From NCBI RefSeq assembly GCF_014132355.1, contig NZ_BLZO01000184.1:62001-126000 (forward strand): a stretch of 64,000 nucleotides of DNA, given 5' to 3'. The notes below the pieces were generated by a model. It was given only the letters and a program-made list of their open reading frames with translations, was not told the DNA's origin and searched no databases. Of this stretch, positions 1-10,052 are shown piece after piece (the first letter of the stretch is position 1; every line of letters begins with the position of its first letter). The DNA is from Okeania sp. KiyG1. Lineage in GTDB: Bacteria > Cyanobacteriota > Cyanobacteriia > Cyanobacteriales > Microcoleaceae. A program made the position numbers and the translations under genes.

Positions 1-1181
1 TGAGTCAGAACGTAATCACGTTCAGTATCAGTGTATTGATAAACTCGATAAGCTCGCTTGAGACTTCCTACTGTATTATGCTCTTCATTTAAGAGTGGGT
101 CTTCTAGATAAGTTACTCCTGGCTGAGTAGTAGGAAAGGCCAAAAATTGACTGTCTTTTAGCTCAAAACCATCAACAAATAAGTAGGAAAACTTTTGTAG
201 TTTTGGTAATTGTTTTTGAGCAATTTCAGCATCAACAGATTTATAAAATTCAGAAACAGGAATATTAACTCTACTATTTGAATCTTTAGATTTTGAAGCT
301 TTTGCTAGTCTGTCTATTGGTACAGTCCAACTAGATTTTGGAATCAACTCCCCATAACCAGTAAAGGGATAGTTACCACCAAAAACAATAACATTTTGGG
401 CTGGTTCTACCTGCATTACTTGCTGCCGAAAGTGGTTTACTAATGGTTCGAGAAATTTGAAAAAGCTAACTTGATAATTTTGCGTGTAATTCTTTTTAAT
501 GAATTTTCTAGCCATGAACCATCGCAAATAAACTAGCTCGAATCCTACTAATAGCCCTGCAACGATGCTAACCAGAGAAGCCAAGTTTGAAAAACCAGTG
601 TCGATTATTATTAAAATTTGTACGCATACTGCGGCTAAGGCTAATATTGAAAACAATAGTGTAATTAAAGCCGAACGAGCAGCGTGACCTGCTATTTCAT
701 CCAAATCAAGGCTAGATGAGGGAATTTTCGCTTTGTAAGGATCGACTTGCAAGTAATCCAGCAGCTCAAAACTACTAAAAATTCCTTTTAAGTAAGCATA
801 GCCTGACAATAACCGTGTTGATGTTATTAACTTTTGCGACAATGGTGGCGAGCTTTCCGTTTCGTCAGACTTAGCTCTAGGTATAGCTAATAATGCCTGC
901 CCTTCTGTAATTTCTATGCGAGTTTCCCCTAAAATAGGAACCTCTTTGTCTTCCATTGCCCCTTCATTGAAGGTAACATTCTTATTGCCATCTAAGTTTT
1001 TTACACACCATTTTTTAATTGATTGGTCATATCTAAACTCTAAATGAAGGGTTGCCACATGACCAATACTAGGAAGGATAATATCGCAGTCAGAATCTTG
1101 GCCAACTGTACAAGTGCGGTGTGGGTGCAGAGTCCAGGTTAAATTCGCTCTCTCAAGAGCTAAAATTAGGTTTGTCTTCAT
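1..1181 (-). CDS. FHA-like membrane protein, 3' end outside window
   Basis: The frame is open from an ATG at 1181 down to the window edge, giving 393 codons without a stop, so the C-terminus is missing. Residues 1-95 look like a divergent FHA domain: strand-rich, with TVGQDSDCDIILPS near residue 22 followed by a conserved-looking His and a NLDGNKNVTFNEG turn. A soluble linker leads to two adjacent membrane segments at about residues 155-210. The rest is cytosolic or extracytosolic sequence containing FGGNYPFTGYGELIP and WTVPIDR, which reminds me of uncharacterised actinobacterial membrane proteins. FHA domains bind phosphothreonine peptides, but the usual GR and SxxH core is weak here, so binding is uncertain. 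No function can be assigned. Confidence 0.7.
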   Translation of the reverse strand, partial: MKTNLILALERANLTWTLHPHRTCTVGQDSDCDIILPSIGHVATLHLEFRYDQSIKKWCVKNLDGNKNVTFNEGAMEDKEVPILGETRIEITEGQALLAIPRAKSDETESSPPLSQKLITSTRLLSGYAYLKGIFSSFELLDYLQVDPYKAKIPSSSLDLDEIAGHAARSALITLLFSILALAAVCVQILIIIDTGFSNLASLVSIVAGLLVGFELVYLRWFMARKFIKKNYTQNYQVSFFKFLEPLVNHFRQQVMQVEPAQNVIVFGGNYPFTGYGELIPKSSWTVPIDRLAKASKSKDSNSRVNIPVSEFYKSVDAEIAQKQLPKLQKFSYLFVDGFELKDSQFLAFPTTQPGVTYLEDPLLNEEHNTVGSLKRAYRVYQYTDTERDYVLT

Positions 1182-1257
1182 CCAACTTCGACTAAAGAAT
1201 TATTTAGGCCTAGTATATCATCAAATCTAGGAGTTGTTTAATGCTCTTAGATCCTGA

Positions 1258-1383
1258 GAGACCATCTTAATTGACAATGCAGACAAATACGGTTTTGAAA
1301 TGTCATTTCCTGAAAACAACTCTCAAGGAGTAAGTTATGAACCTTGGCACTGGCGTTTTTTCAAGTATGATGGCTTTCGATAG
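1258..1383 (+). pseudogene. VanY-type D-Ala-D-Ala carboxypeptidase, C-terminal remnant
   Basis: A 41-codon frame ending at a TAG at 1381 reads ADKYGFEMSFPENN and then VSYEPWHWRFF. The KYGF...YEPWHWRF signature is the C-terminal zinc-site motif of VanY/LD-carboxypeptidase (peptidase M15B) proteins, which trim the terminal D-Ala of peptidoglycan stem peptides. A TGA at 1255 closes the frame and nothing upstream matches the rest of the family. The normal end of the motif (FVGD or similar) has become FFKYDGFR. This is a relic of about one sixth of a gene, squeezed between two minus-strand genes. Confidence 0.7.
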
Positions 1384-1415
1384 TTTAAAGTTGATTCCTG
1401 ACGGGTTTGATATTA

Positions 1416-3703
1416 TTACTCACCCACAACCTTTTTCATATAATCCCCCCATAACTGAGCCGCTTGTCCGCTACTGCTATAAGTAGGAGAGTTATCATCA
1501 TTTCCCAACCAAATACCTGTAACCACACTTTTCTTAGGAATATAACCAACAAACCATAAATCTACTCCTCTATTAGTCGTACCCGTTTTACCAGCTTCAT
1601 CTAATCCTACATAAGCTCCACGACCAGTACCATATTCCACTACTCCTTGGAGCATTTGGGTCATGGTATCTGCTATTTGTGGTCGTAATATCTGGCGGTT
1701 AGCTTGAATATCTCCTTGAGGGTTTTCACAGCTTGGGTCTGAATTATAGGAATAAATACAACGACAAGTGTAGATATTATTGCGATCGCTACAGTCGCTA
1801 CTATCAATAATCTTTCTAATGGTATGAGGGCGGTTTCCTACTCCACGATTAGCGATCGCTCCATAAGCGCCAGTTATTTCTAAGACATTAACTTCACTTT
1901 GACCCAATATTAATCCTGGTACAGCATCTAACTTAGATTTAATCCCTAAACGCTTCGCCATCCTGACTACATTACCTAAACCCACTTGTTGAGCAACTCG
2001 CAAAGCTACTGCATTTTCAGAAAGTGCTATTCCAGTGTACATATTTGTATTGCCACCACTGCGTTGACAACCTCCGTAGGTTTGACCCATCCATCTCAGA
2101 GAATTACAAGAATATAATCTTGTTGGTGGTATCCCTCTTTCCAAAGCAGCAGCGTAGGCAAAAACTTTAAAAGTAGATCCTGGTTGACGTTGTGCTTGAG
2201 TTGCCCGGTTAAACTGACTCTGTTGATAATCTGCACCTCCGGTCAAGGCGATGACTTCTCCATTTCGAGAGTCTATTGTGACTATAGCGCCTTGAGAAAA
2301 ATTAGCATAAGACCCAGCATTGTTAATTGCTTCTTTTAAACTTGTTTCTGCTAAGGTTTGAATTTCAGGATTTAAAGCTGTTTGAACAACAAAATTTCCC
2401 TCTCTAGCTAAGTCTTCTCCTAATAATTCTTCCAGTTCGCTAAATACATAACTATAATAATAAGGTGCTATTGTACTTTGGAGAATTTCTATAGCTTTAG
2501 GATTAATTTCTACCCGCGAGCGTCTCGCTCTATCTGCTTCTTGTTGGTCGATCATGCCCAAAGTGAGCATTCGATAAATTACTCCATCTCTTTTTCTATA
2601 GCTAATTGATAATTTTCTACGGGATTAAAAGTATTGGGTGCTGGTAAAATTCCTACTAATGTTGCTGCTTCTGATAAAGTTAAATCTTGAGCGCTTTTAG
2701 CAAAATAAAATCTAGAGGCATCTTCAAATCCGTATAAATCTAACCCTAAATAAACCTTATTCAGATAATTTAATAATATTTCGTTTTTACTATAAAAAGC
2801 CTCTATTTTGAAAGATACTATTGCCTCTCGTATTTTCCTTCCAACAGAATCTTCTGTACCTACATAGTCACGAAATATACTTCTCGATAGTTGTTGAGTT
2901 ACTGTACTTCCTCCCTGGCTTATACCATCTGCCCTCAAATTTGTCAATACTGCTCTAGTAATTCCGATGGGGTCTACGCCAAAATGCCAATAAAAGCGAC
3001 TATCCTCAGAAGCAATAACTGCATCAGGTAAATATTTAGAGAATTTAGATATGCGCCCTAATTCATAATGAGCATTTCTGTAGGTGGGACGTAGAGGAGT
3101 TTGTCCATCACGAGCATAGACAACTACTGGGCCAGTAATTGGATTGGGTAAAGGGTCTACCTGAAATTTTGTCCATTCAAGCAAAATCATTAAACTGATT
3201 AAAGCGGTTAATCCAGAAAGACCGAAGACAGTATAACGAAATGCTTGAAAATACCAAACAGGAGGGTCTACATACCGAATTTTAACAGTATCAGCTAATA
3301 CTGGCGGTCCTAAAGTTAGAACATCACCATGACGTAGAGACATACGAGAAACTTGTTTTTTCCCATTGTAGATACCATTAGCAGAATTCTCGTCTTTAAC
3401 TATGTAAGGAGCGTTAGATTTATTAGTATTTTTGGAGACAGACAGATGAATTTTACTAATCAGGGGATTACGAATGACAATATCACAAGCTTGGGAAGAG
3501 CGTCCTAGTAAATAGCGATCGCCCAAAAGAGGATATTTTTTAGCTGGAGTATTCTCTGTTTCCTGTATCCAGAGTTCGGGTACTTTAGCATTAGGTCTCA
3601 GTGCTAGTCGGGAAAAGTTAACATTGGCATGAATAGTTTTAACCATCTGGGTAATATTACCCAAGATAGTTTGAGAATTACGAGGAGGTCGTGGATAATT
3701 CAT
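1416..3703 (-). pseudogene. FHA-domain class A penicillin-binding protein, frameshifted
   Basis: Two consecutive frames (start to 2579, then 2570 to 1416) together make one bifunctional murein synthase. From the N-terminus there is an FHA domain (LLGRSSQACDIVIRNP, then SANGIYNG), one membrane segment, and a family 51 transglycosylase with EDSRFYWHFG and GGSTVTQQL. A transpeptidase domain follows with STFK (SxxK), SENA (SxN) and KTGTT. It would polymerise and cross-link peptidoglycan outside the plasma membrane. The frame breaks at 2580-2590: on the coding strand GAAAAAGAG gives KEME-stop, whereas one more A restores KRDGVIYRMLTLGM. The rest is intact, so this is a recent lesion, an A-run sequencing error or, less likely, slippage. 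I use the ATG at 3703; the longer TTG start lies in a heptamer repeat. Confidence 0.85.
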
Positions 3704-3891
3704 AACTGGAGGGAACAGGGAACAGAGAGTTAACGAAGTCAAAAGTCAAAAGTCAAAAGTCAAAAGTCAAAAGTTAGAAATTATTTTTGTAACAGGAGGT
3801 TTAAATCTCCCTCCAAAAATATTTCGCCTTAAAAGGCAGGGTATTATAGTTCATAAAAATATGGTCACATAAGACATATCCTTATTTTGCA
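3704..3891. repeat. AGTCAAA heptamer run and tnpB-element right end
   Basis: Positions 3738-3773 are five tandem copies of a GTCAAAA heptamer, a short tandem repeat seen at many gene borders in this window. Positions 3812-3841 hold the palindrome GCCTTAAAAGGC followed by an AATATTTTTGGAG-type tail (on the reverse strand). The same block recurs at about 44150 and 48485. It lies just past the C-terminal end of the neighbouring tnpB and is probably the right end of that IS200/IS605-type element. Confidence 0.6.
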
Positions 3892-5162
3892 GGTGTTATC
3901 CTGACTGGGTGAACTACAACACCCTCTATCCTATGGTCCAAGACATTTGGGACTACTTTTCTCATAATGTTCAAAGAACCATTAACGTAACTCATTAATT
4001 AATTCTTTGTTGGCGGTACGATTGCATTCCTCTTTGTCTTGATGCAGTCGCTCATGGGGGAAACCCCCTTTGGCGGCGCTGCATCGCTTTATTCTTTTTC
4101 CTGAGAAAGTGACTTGATTTTTCTTACTTTTTTGTATACAGGAAGAATATCATTATCTATAAAACTTGCTTTTGAGGTATAAGATTCTTCTGTAATTATT
4201 ACACCTATCCCTACCATCTTGGCTTTATAGGATAACATTTCTATTAACTTTTTATAGCGAACAGATACAAAGTATGAAATATTTCTTTTCCCTAAATTTA
4301 TCTTCTGCTTCCACTCTTCATTGTGCCCTATTATCAATGTTCCTATTTTCTGATTAATCAAAGTATTAATAATCAAACGAGATGATTTATGGAGATAATC
4401 ATTAATTTTAAATTCTCTTTTATTACAAAGCTTTTTCAGTCTCTGGCTTGATTGATTTTCCCGGAGTTTAGATTGTAGGAAGCTCTTGACTTTATTATAG
4501 TATTGATTGATAGATTTTAATGGTCTGCCATTTATCAAGAGCGGTTTGATTCCGGCTTTATTAAAGGTTAATTTAGCTAAGTTGTTTAATCCTATATCAA
4601 TACTGGCACAACGATTTTTTTCTAGCTCGTATTGTTTTGCGCATTTCTCATAAATCACCTCAATTACATAATGGTTAAGTCTGGGGACGAGACGAACTTG
4701 TTTAATTTGTGAAGTAGGTACTAATGTTTTTAGATAAATCCCAGTTTTAGAAGGATTAATAATTCCTTGTTTAAGTTGCTTCTTGCTGATGGCTTGTGTG
4801 GTATAAACTACAATATTTCTTCCCGTTACTTTATTTTTATATCCAGGAAGATGAGGAAGATATTTAAAATTTGATGAGTTCTGTTTATAAACTTCGTTTG
4901 CTGCTAAAAAGCTTTTCCAATTTCTATCTAGTATCATCAATATTTGTTGAGATACTTTAGCTGGCATTGCTTGATAATCTGATTGAGTAGAGAGTGTTTT
5001 TTGCAGGTCGTAATAAGAATTATTTGTCTTTTCAAATATCCAAGACTGACGAACCAAATAATTAGCATAGTTATAGAGATTTTTCGACAAAAAACACAGT
5101 CGGTCAATTTCAGCATAAAACCGATGATTTTTTTGAATAATATGTCTCTCAACTAATTTCAT
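3892..5162 (-). pseudogene. tnpB: IS200/IS605-family TnpB, broken 3' end
   Basis: The intact part (ATG at 5162 to a stop at 4089, 357 aa) is a TnpB/OrfB RNA-guided nuclease of an IS605/IS1341-type transposon. It has the RuvC-I motif SIDIGLNN and the RuvC-II region TEESYTSKASF. Past the stop, in other frames, the original C-terminus is still readable: NGSLNIMRKVVPN and GVVVHPVRITPAK, ending at 3892. Between them a 45-bp palindrome (4041-4085) interrupts the KRIKRG region, and several small indels have destroyed the frame. The third RuvC aspartate (normally in NADVNGS) reads SYVNGS. The nuclease must be inactive. No TnpA (Y1) gene is present. Confidence 0.85.
4041..4085. repeat. 45-bp palindromic repeat inserted in tnpB
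   Basis: The segment begins GATGCAG and ends CTGCATC. It has an inner GGGGG/CCCCC stem around a 3-4 nt loop, so it can fold almost end to end. It sits inside the coding sequence for the KRIKRG stretch of the adjacent tnpB. Its GC content is far higher than its surroundings, suggesting a small mobile palindrome. Confidence 0.7.
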
Positions 5163-6108
5163 AAATCAAGGAGTTTAAATTATATTAAGATTGGAGCATT
5201 AAGGAAATTTTCTGATTATTTAGTCTGGAATTCTCAGGAAATTTGATTATACAATAATACAGGTGGTCGAGATTTATTAAATTTTGTCAAGTATTTAATA
5301 GCTTCTGAATACAAATCAACTAAGATATTTGACATTATTTGACTACATAAGACTATATTTATGTATAACTTTTATTATACTTAAAAATAGCTATTCCAGT
5401 TCATTTTAGATAGCTATTTATATTTTTTTCCCTTTTTTTCAAGATTTAAACCATCTTCCTTCTTTGCTCTTCCTTTTTTCGTACGGACGTTGCATAAGGG
5501 AGTCCCTACCATTTGTCAAAAACATTTATCAAATTGGTATTATGCCCAATTATTTTGATAAAAAAGCGTTTACTGGCGGAATGCTGCCCAAACAGAAGTT
5601 CAGCAGTCAGCTTTGCGTGTATGCCGAGCATTCTCGAACGGAAAGGGTATAAGCAACCCAAACTTTTTTTGACAGACTGCTCCTTCATTAATTGATAATG
5701 GATAATGGATAATTGATAATTACCTCGGGTTTTAACCGCTACGGAATTGAACATAAGGAAATATTATTTCTTCTCTTGGTCGATTAGATATGGCGCAGGT
5801 TTCCTCGCCATCTCTCGACCGCTTTTTCCCCTTAAAAGGGGAGGCTTCAAGGCGCGAATTATTTAATTATTAATAATTAATAATCCGGTAAACAGATACC
5901 ATTATCTATAGCACTACATTTTTAGGCTGAAGCGCTGAAGCGCGCTCTAACTAATAGCTAGTTAACCCAATTTTTCAGTAATTTGCTTGAGAATTCATTG
6001 ACATCCTAAGCTACAAAATAATAGAAACTGTAACTTAAGGATGTCTACAATATGCTTATTTAATTTTACTGGCGAATATCACAAATTGATGTTAATCATA
6101 CCACACTT
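5163..6108. repeat. Gene-free region with mosaic repeat
   Basis: I see no convincing gene; the short frames here fall in repeat DNA. Positions 5686-5885 are one copy of the most abundant mosaic repeat of the window: an AATTGATAAT-type simple run, then ACCTC, a variable middle with CTTGGTCGATT and GGCG/CGCC palindromes, then CCCCTTAAAAGGGGAGGCTT and an AATTATTAATT run ending in CGGTAA. Related copies lie at 9817, 11764, 14540, 27590 (inverted), 29846, 31474, 31766, 32560, 34029, 35578, 37371, 42045 and 54405. Around 5565-5625 there is a GGAATGCTGCCCAAACAG motif that also occurs at 30110. Confidence 0.6.
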
Positions 6109-7794
6109 TTAATCTAATCCAGCATCAGTTACTGCGCCAACGCTGCTAGAAGATACTAACTTCGCATATTTTGCTAATACACCTCTGGTGTACCGGGGTG
6201 CTGGAGGTTGCCATGCTTGACGACGCTGTTGTAGTTCCTCATCAGAAATATTTAACTGTAACAAACGCTGGTGAGCATCAATAGTAATCATATCTCCTTC
6301 CTTTATCAGAGCGATCGCTCCACCTACTGCTGCTTCTGGAGCTACATGACCAACTACCATACCGTAAGTACCACCAGAAAATCTACCATCAGTAATCAAC
6401 CCTACTTTATCTCCTAAACCAGCACCGATAATAGCCGAAGTTGGTGCTAACATTTCTCGCATTCCTGGCCCACCTTTTGGTCCTTCATAACGGACTACAA
6501 TAATATCTCCTGCTTGAATTTTGCCTGCTAATATTGCCTCTAAGCAGTTTTCTTCTGACTCAAATACTCTTGCCGGACCTGTTATTTCTGGGTTCTTGAC
6601 TCCTGTAATTTTAGCAACAGCTCCCTCAGTTGCCAGATTCCCTTTTAAAATAGCCAAGTGTCCTTTAGCATACATCGGATTATCCCAAGGGCGAATCACA
6701 TCTTGGTTAGAAGGTGGTTCCGAAGGTACGTCTGCTAACTGTTCTCCAATAGTTTTACCTGTAATAGTTAGAGCATCTGGGTAGAGTAGGTCATGTTCGA
6801 GGAGCATTTTCATTACTAAAGGAATACCACCTGCTTGATGCAAATTTGTTGTAACGTATCTACCACTGGGTTTGAGGTCGCACAATACAGGAACTCTGGC
6901 TCGAATAGTTTCAAAATCATCAATGGATAATTCTACCTCAGCAGCATGAGCAATGGCGAGTAAATGTAGAACTGCATTAGTTGAACCCCCAACTGCAGTA
7001 ATTACCGAAATTGCGTTTTCTATAGCCTTGCGGGTAATTATTTGACGAGGTAGAATTTGTTTGCGGATAGCCTCTACTAGAATTTTGGCAGACTCCTCAG
7101 TACTATCAGCTTTTTCTGCATCTTCGGCCGCCATAGTTGATGAATACATCAGACTCATACCCATTGCTTCAAAAGCTGAAGACATAGTATTTGCGGTGAA
7201 CATTCCTCCACAAGACCCAGCACCTGGACAAGCTCTACGTTCAATTTCTTTGAGCTCTGTTTCATCAATTTTTCCAGCACTGTATTTTCCTACTGCTTCA
7301 AAAGCACTAACTACGGTTAAATCTTCACCATTATAGTGACCTGGTTTGATAGTACCACCATAGACAAATATCGCAGGAATATTCATTCGAGCGATCGCTA
7401 TCATTGCCCCTGGCATATTTTTATCACAACCGCCAATAGCTAAAACTCCGTCCATAGCCTGGCCATTACAAACTGTTTCGATGGAGTCAGCAATGACATC
7501 CCTAGAAACAAGGGAGTATTTCATTCCCTCAGTTCCCATAGAAATACCATCGCTAATGGTAATTGTGCCAAATATCTGTGGCATTGCCCCTGCTTGTTTG
7601 GCTCCTGCCATGGCCCGCATGGCCAAATCATTGATGCCCATATTGCAGGGGGTAATAGTGCTATAAGCGTTTGCTACTGCGACTATCGGTTTAGTAAAGT
7701 CTGAATCTTCAAAACCTACAGCTCTGAGCATAGCTCGGTTAGGAGCACGTTGTACTCCTTTTGTGATTAATTGGCTTCTTACATTCTCTGGCAT
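6109..7794 (-). CDS. ilvD: dihydroxy-acid dehydratase
   Basis: At 561 aa this matches full-length IlvD/Edd family enzymes. It dehydrates 2,3-dihydroxy-isovalerate and 2,3-dihydroxy-3-methylvalerate to the keto acids in valine, isoleucine and leucine synthesis, in the cytosol. The iron-sulfur and active-site signatures are present: GGCDKNMPG near residue 122 and [15 protein letters not shown] near residue 190, followed by KPSGRYV and the late [12 protein letters not shown] motif. The ATG at 7794 gives the standard N-terminus (MPENVRSQ...). The gene stands alone, with repeat-filled DNA on both sides, and shows no frameshift. Confidence 0.97.
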   Translation of the reverse strand: MPENVRSQLITKGVQRAPNRAMLRAVGFEDSDFTKPIVAVANAYSTITPCNMGINDLAMRAMAGAKQAGAMPQIFGTITISDGISMGTEGMKYSLVSRDVIADSIETVCNGQAMDGVLAIGGCDKNMPGAMIAIARMNIPAIFVYGGTIKPGHYNGEDLTVVSAFEAVGKYSAGKIDETELKEIERRACPGAGSCGGMFTANTMSSAFEAMGMSLMYSSTMAAEDAEKADSTEESAKILVEAIRKQILPRQIITRKAIENAISVITAVGGSTNAVLHLLAIAHAAEVELSIDDFETIRARVPVLCDLKPSGRYVTTNLHQAGGIPLVMKMLLEHDLLYPDALTITGKTIGEQLADVPSEPPSNQDVIRPWDNPMYAKGHLAILKGNLATEGAVAKITGVKNPEITGPARVFESEENCLEAILAGKIQAGDIIVVRYEGPKGGPGMREMLAPTSAIIGAGLGDKVGLITDGRFSGGTYGMVVGHVAPEAAVGGAIALIKEGDMITIDAHQRLLQLNISDEELQQRRQAWQPPAPRYTRGVLAKYAKLVSSSSVGAVTDAGLD

Positions 7795-8789
7795 AGTATT
7801 TTTTTTGTTGTACTATCTTATGTTCTTGATTTTCTCAGAAGATAAGCGTGGTTTTTGAGATATTTACAATAAAGTTACTAAACTTAGGCCCTTAATTTGG
7901 TGTATAGCAGAAGGAAGAAGGCTTTAGTTATCTAGGAGAAAAGGCTTTAGCTATCTAGGAGAGAAGGAAGAAGGAAAAATTTGACTTGTCTGAGTTTTAA
8001 GCTTTTGATATGTCCGCGGCGTTTACTTCGACTGCTATATTTAGGGTTTGCTGATTAAATCTCAAATTATTACCAGATAAAGGTTTTAGCCTTTTTAGGT
8101 ATTGAAAAAGTACATGGTTTTCAGCTCTTGATGCTCATGCATGGAGCGCATTTTTAGAAGAGTTGGGCAAAAAAATTCTCCCCTACTCCCCTACTCCCCT
8201 ACTCCCTTTTTCCCCTCCACGGTCGGGGTTAGGGGTGGGTCCCCTACTCCTTAAAAAAGACTTTTTCAGCAGACCCTATGTATTTTAGGGCGTGACCGAT
8301 CTAATCTAAAAGCATTGACATATAAAGACAAGTACCTTTTTGGGGTCGAATTGCAGTGCAAATTTTTCAGCTCTTAACGCTCATCCATGGAGCGTATTTT
8401 AGGCTCATCGTTGGGCAGAAAAATCCCGAATTGACAATTGTTACTCCTACCTCCTTGCTCATTCCTCGTTCTTCCTGTCTTCCCCTCCACGGTCGGGGTT
8501 AGGGGTGGGTTGTCTCCCTGTCTCCTGTCTCCTGTCTCCTGTCTAAAGCAAAAAGTTTTATAGAAAAAGCTAGTTAATAAGTTAATTAGGTATATATGGG
8601 GGTTCTCTTTACTTTATATAAGTTAGTAATGTCCTAGTGCAGGATGGCTCAAATAACTGACCAGTTACAAAATCCTAAAACAATTACAAATCAATACTTT
8701 TGACTTTTGACTTTTGACTTTTGACTTACGCGTAGCGGCACTAGTTTAAATATAAAATATAAAATAGAAAATAGTTTGAGGCGGTGCAA
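7795..8789. repeat. Repeat-filled gap upstream of pentapeptide gene
   Basis: No gene is visible. In order it holds: a GAAGAAGG-rich block ending in GTTTACTTCGACTGCTATATT (7905-8037), which is repeated at 19990-20115 and partly at 21421-21510; a complete MITE at 8043-8277 and a partial second copy at 8286-8565; and a unit starting GTGCAGGATGGC (8637-8700) that is shared with 38534-38740. TTGACTT heptamers at 8700-8727 close the gap. Confidence 0.6.
8043..8277. mobile_element. MITE, TIR AGGGTTTGCTGA, copy 1
   Basis: A 235-bp non-coding unit bounded by terminal inverted repeats AGGGTTTGCTGA (8043) and TCAGCAGACCCT (8266-8277). Inside are the shared blocks ATGGAGCGCATTTTTAG, a run of CCCCTACT and CCTCCACGGTCGGGGTTAG. 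Copies of the same family lie at 8286-8565 (left end lost), 27302-27566 and 39965-40208; a single end is at 48286. No transposase for it is visible, so it would depend on one elsewhere. Confidence 0.75.
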
Positions 8790-9629
8790 ATGGAGGCGGA
8801 AGAACTTCTAAAGCAGTATGCAGCAGGGGAAAGAAATTTTAAAGGTATTACTCTAGTAGGGGTAGATTTAAGGGGAGCTGATTTAAGTAATGCTAACTTT
8901 ACTAGGGCAAACTTCCGTAATATAAAACTTATGGATGGTCGCCTATGTGGAGTTAATCTCAGAGAAGTGGATTTAGAGAATGCTTATCTCAATGGGACTA
9001 ATTTGAGTGAAGCTAATTTGATTGGAGCGAGTCTGGTGAAAACTGACTTAACTAATGCTGATTTGAGTGAGGCTAATCTACGGGGTTCTAATTCTAGGGA
9101 AGCTAATTTAAGTCAAGCGGATTTAAGAGGTGCTAATCTAACAGAAGCTAATTTCAGTCAGGCTAATTTAACGGCAGCTAATTTAACAGCAGCTACAATG
9201 ATTCGCGTTAATTTGATCAGAGCTATTTTAAATGGCTCAAATTTAGAGTCTGCGAATTTAACAAATGCCTTGATGAATGAGTCAATTTTAGAAGAGGCCA
9301 ATCTAAGTAATGGCATTCTGAGTGGGGCGATGTTAAGTGGGGCTAATCTGAGTGAAGCTGAATTGAGCAAATCTACTACTATTGGAGCTACTTTGAGTGA
9401 AGCTAATTTAAGTGGAGCGAAACTACGAACTGCTAATGTTAGTTGGACTACTTTTCGAGGAGCTAATATGAGTGGGGCTAATTTATTTCGGGCTAATTTA
9501 AGTTGGTCAAATCTGACAGGAGCAACATTAATTAAGGCTGTATTGATTGATGCGAAGCTAAATAAAACTAATCTACGAGATGCAGATATGAGGGGAGCAA
9601 TTATGCCTGATGGTACAACTTGTCCTTAA
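8790..9629 (+). CDS. pentapeptide repeat protein
   Basis: About 279 aa, almost entirely A(D/N)LXX repeats such as ANLSEADLRGANL. These form a right-handed quadrilateral beta helix without any obvious enzymatic residues. The N-terminal MEAEELLKQYAAGERNF leader is typical of cyanobacterial cytosolic members of the family. Function is unknown; the fold serves as a rigid scaffold, and some relatives mimic DNA. A GAGG at 8778-8781 lies 8 nt before the ATG at 8790 and only 2 nt before the alternative GTG at 8784, so I prefer 8790. It is flanked by repeats and has no operon partner. Confidence 0.9.
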   Translation: MEAEELLKQYAAGERNFKGITLVGVDLRGADLSNANFTRANFRNIKLMDGRLCGVNLREVDLENAYLNGTNLSEANLIGASLVKTDLTNADLSEANLRGSNSREANLSQADLRGANLTEANFSQANLTAANLTAATMIRVNLIRAILNGSNLESANLTNALMNESILEEANLSNGILSGAMLSGANLSEAELSKSTTIGATLSEANLSGAKLRTANVSWTTFRGANMSGANLFRANLSWSNLTGATLIKAVLIDAKLNKTNLRDADMRGAIMPDGTTCP

Positions 9630-10052
9630 AAGTGATAATTCAAAAGTGATAATTCAAAAGTCAAAAGTCAAAAGTCAAAAGTAAGATTTTATAGAGCTGC
9701 AACACTTTGATGCTACATTAACTTCACAGAAGTCAAAAATCAAAAGTGATAATTCAAAAGTCAAAAGTCAAAAGTAAGATTTTATAGAGCTACAAAACTT
9801 TGATGCTACATTCAATAATTATTAATTATTAATTATTAATTATTAATTATTAATTACCTCTCCTTTAAAAGGGATAGGATTGACTCAAAGGAAATTTTTT
9901 CTTTATTATCCCCTTAAAAGGGGAGGCTTTAAACCATAATTTTTAGGTAATTTACCGAAGTTATTTAATATTAAAAGGAGCAAAACTATTTGTGATATAC
10001 CTAAAGTGAATTGGTATTAATACTGTAATTTTAAGATTTTTTATTAATTTAT
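9630..10052. repeat. Duplicated unit and mosaic repeat
   Basis: An imperfect direct duplication of about 75 bp occupies 9639-9713 and 9748-9816. Each copy has AGTCAAA heptamers followed by GATTTTATAGAGCT and TTTGATGCTACATT. Positions 9817-9961 are a mosaic repeat: a (AATTATT)n run, ACCTCTCC, CCCCTTAAAAGGGGAGGC. The last 90 bp are AT-rich, and I see no certain promoter for the gene that follows. Confidence 0.6.

Noticed and set aside
2575-2595. Programmed -1 frameshift in the PBP gene
   Set aside because: The A run is not in the register of a canonical X XXY YYZ heptamer; a missing A is simpler.
4937-5152. 71-codon minus-strand frame
   Set aside because: It lies wholly inside tnpB in another frame and has no homology I recognise.
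5464-5754. Three overlapping short frames on both strands
   Set aside because: They cross mosaic-repeat DNA and a GGACGTTGCAT palindrome; no Shine-Dalgarno sequence and no family resemblance.
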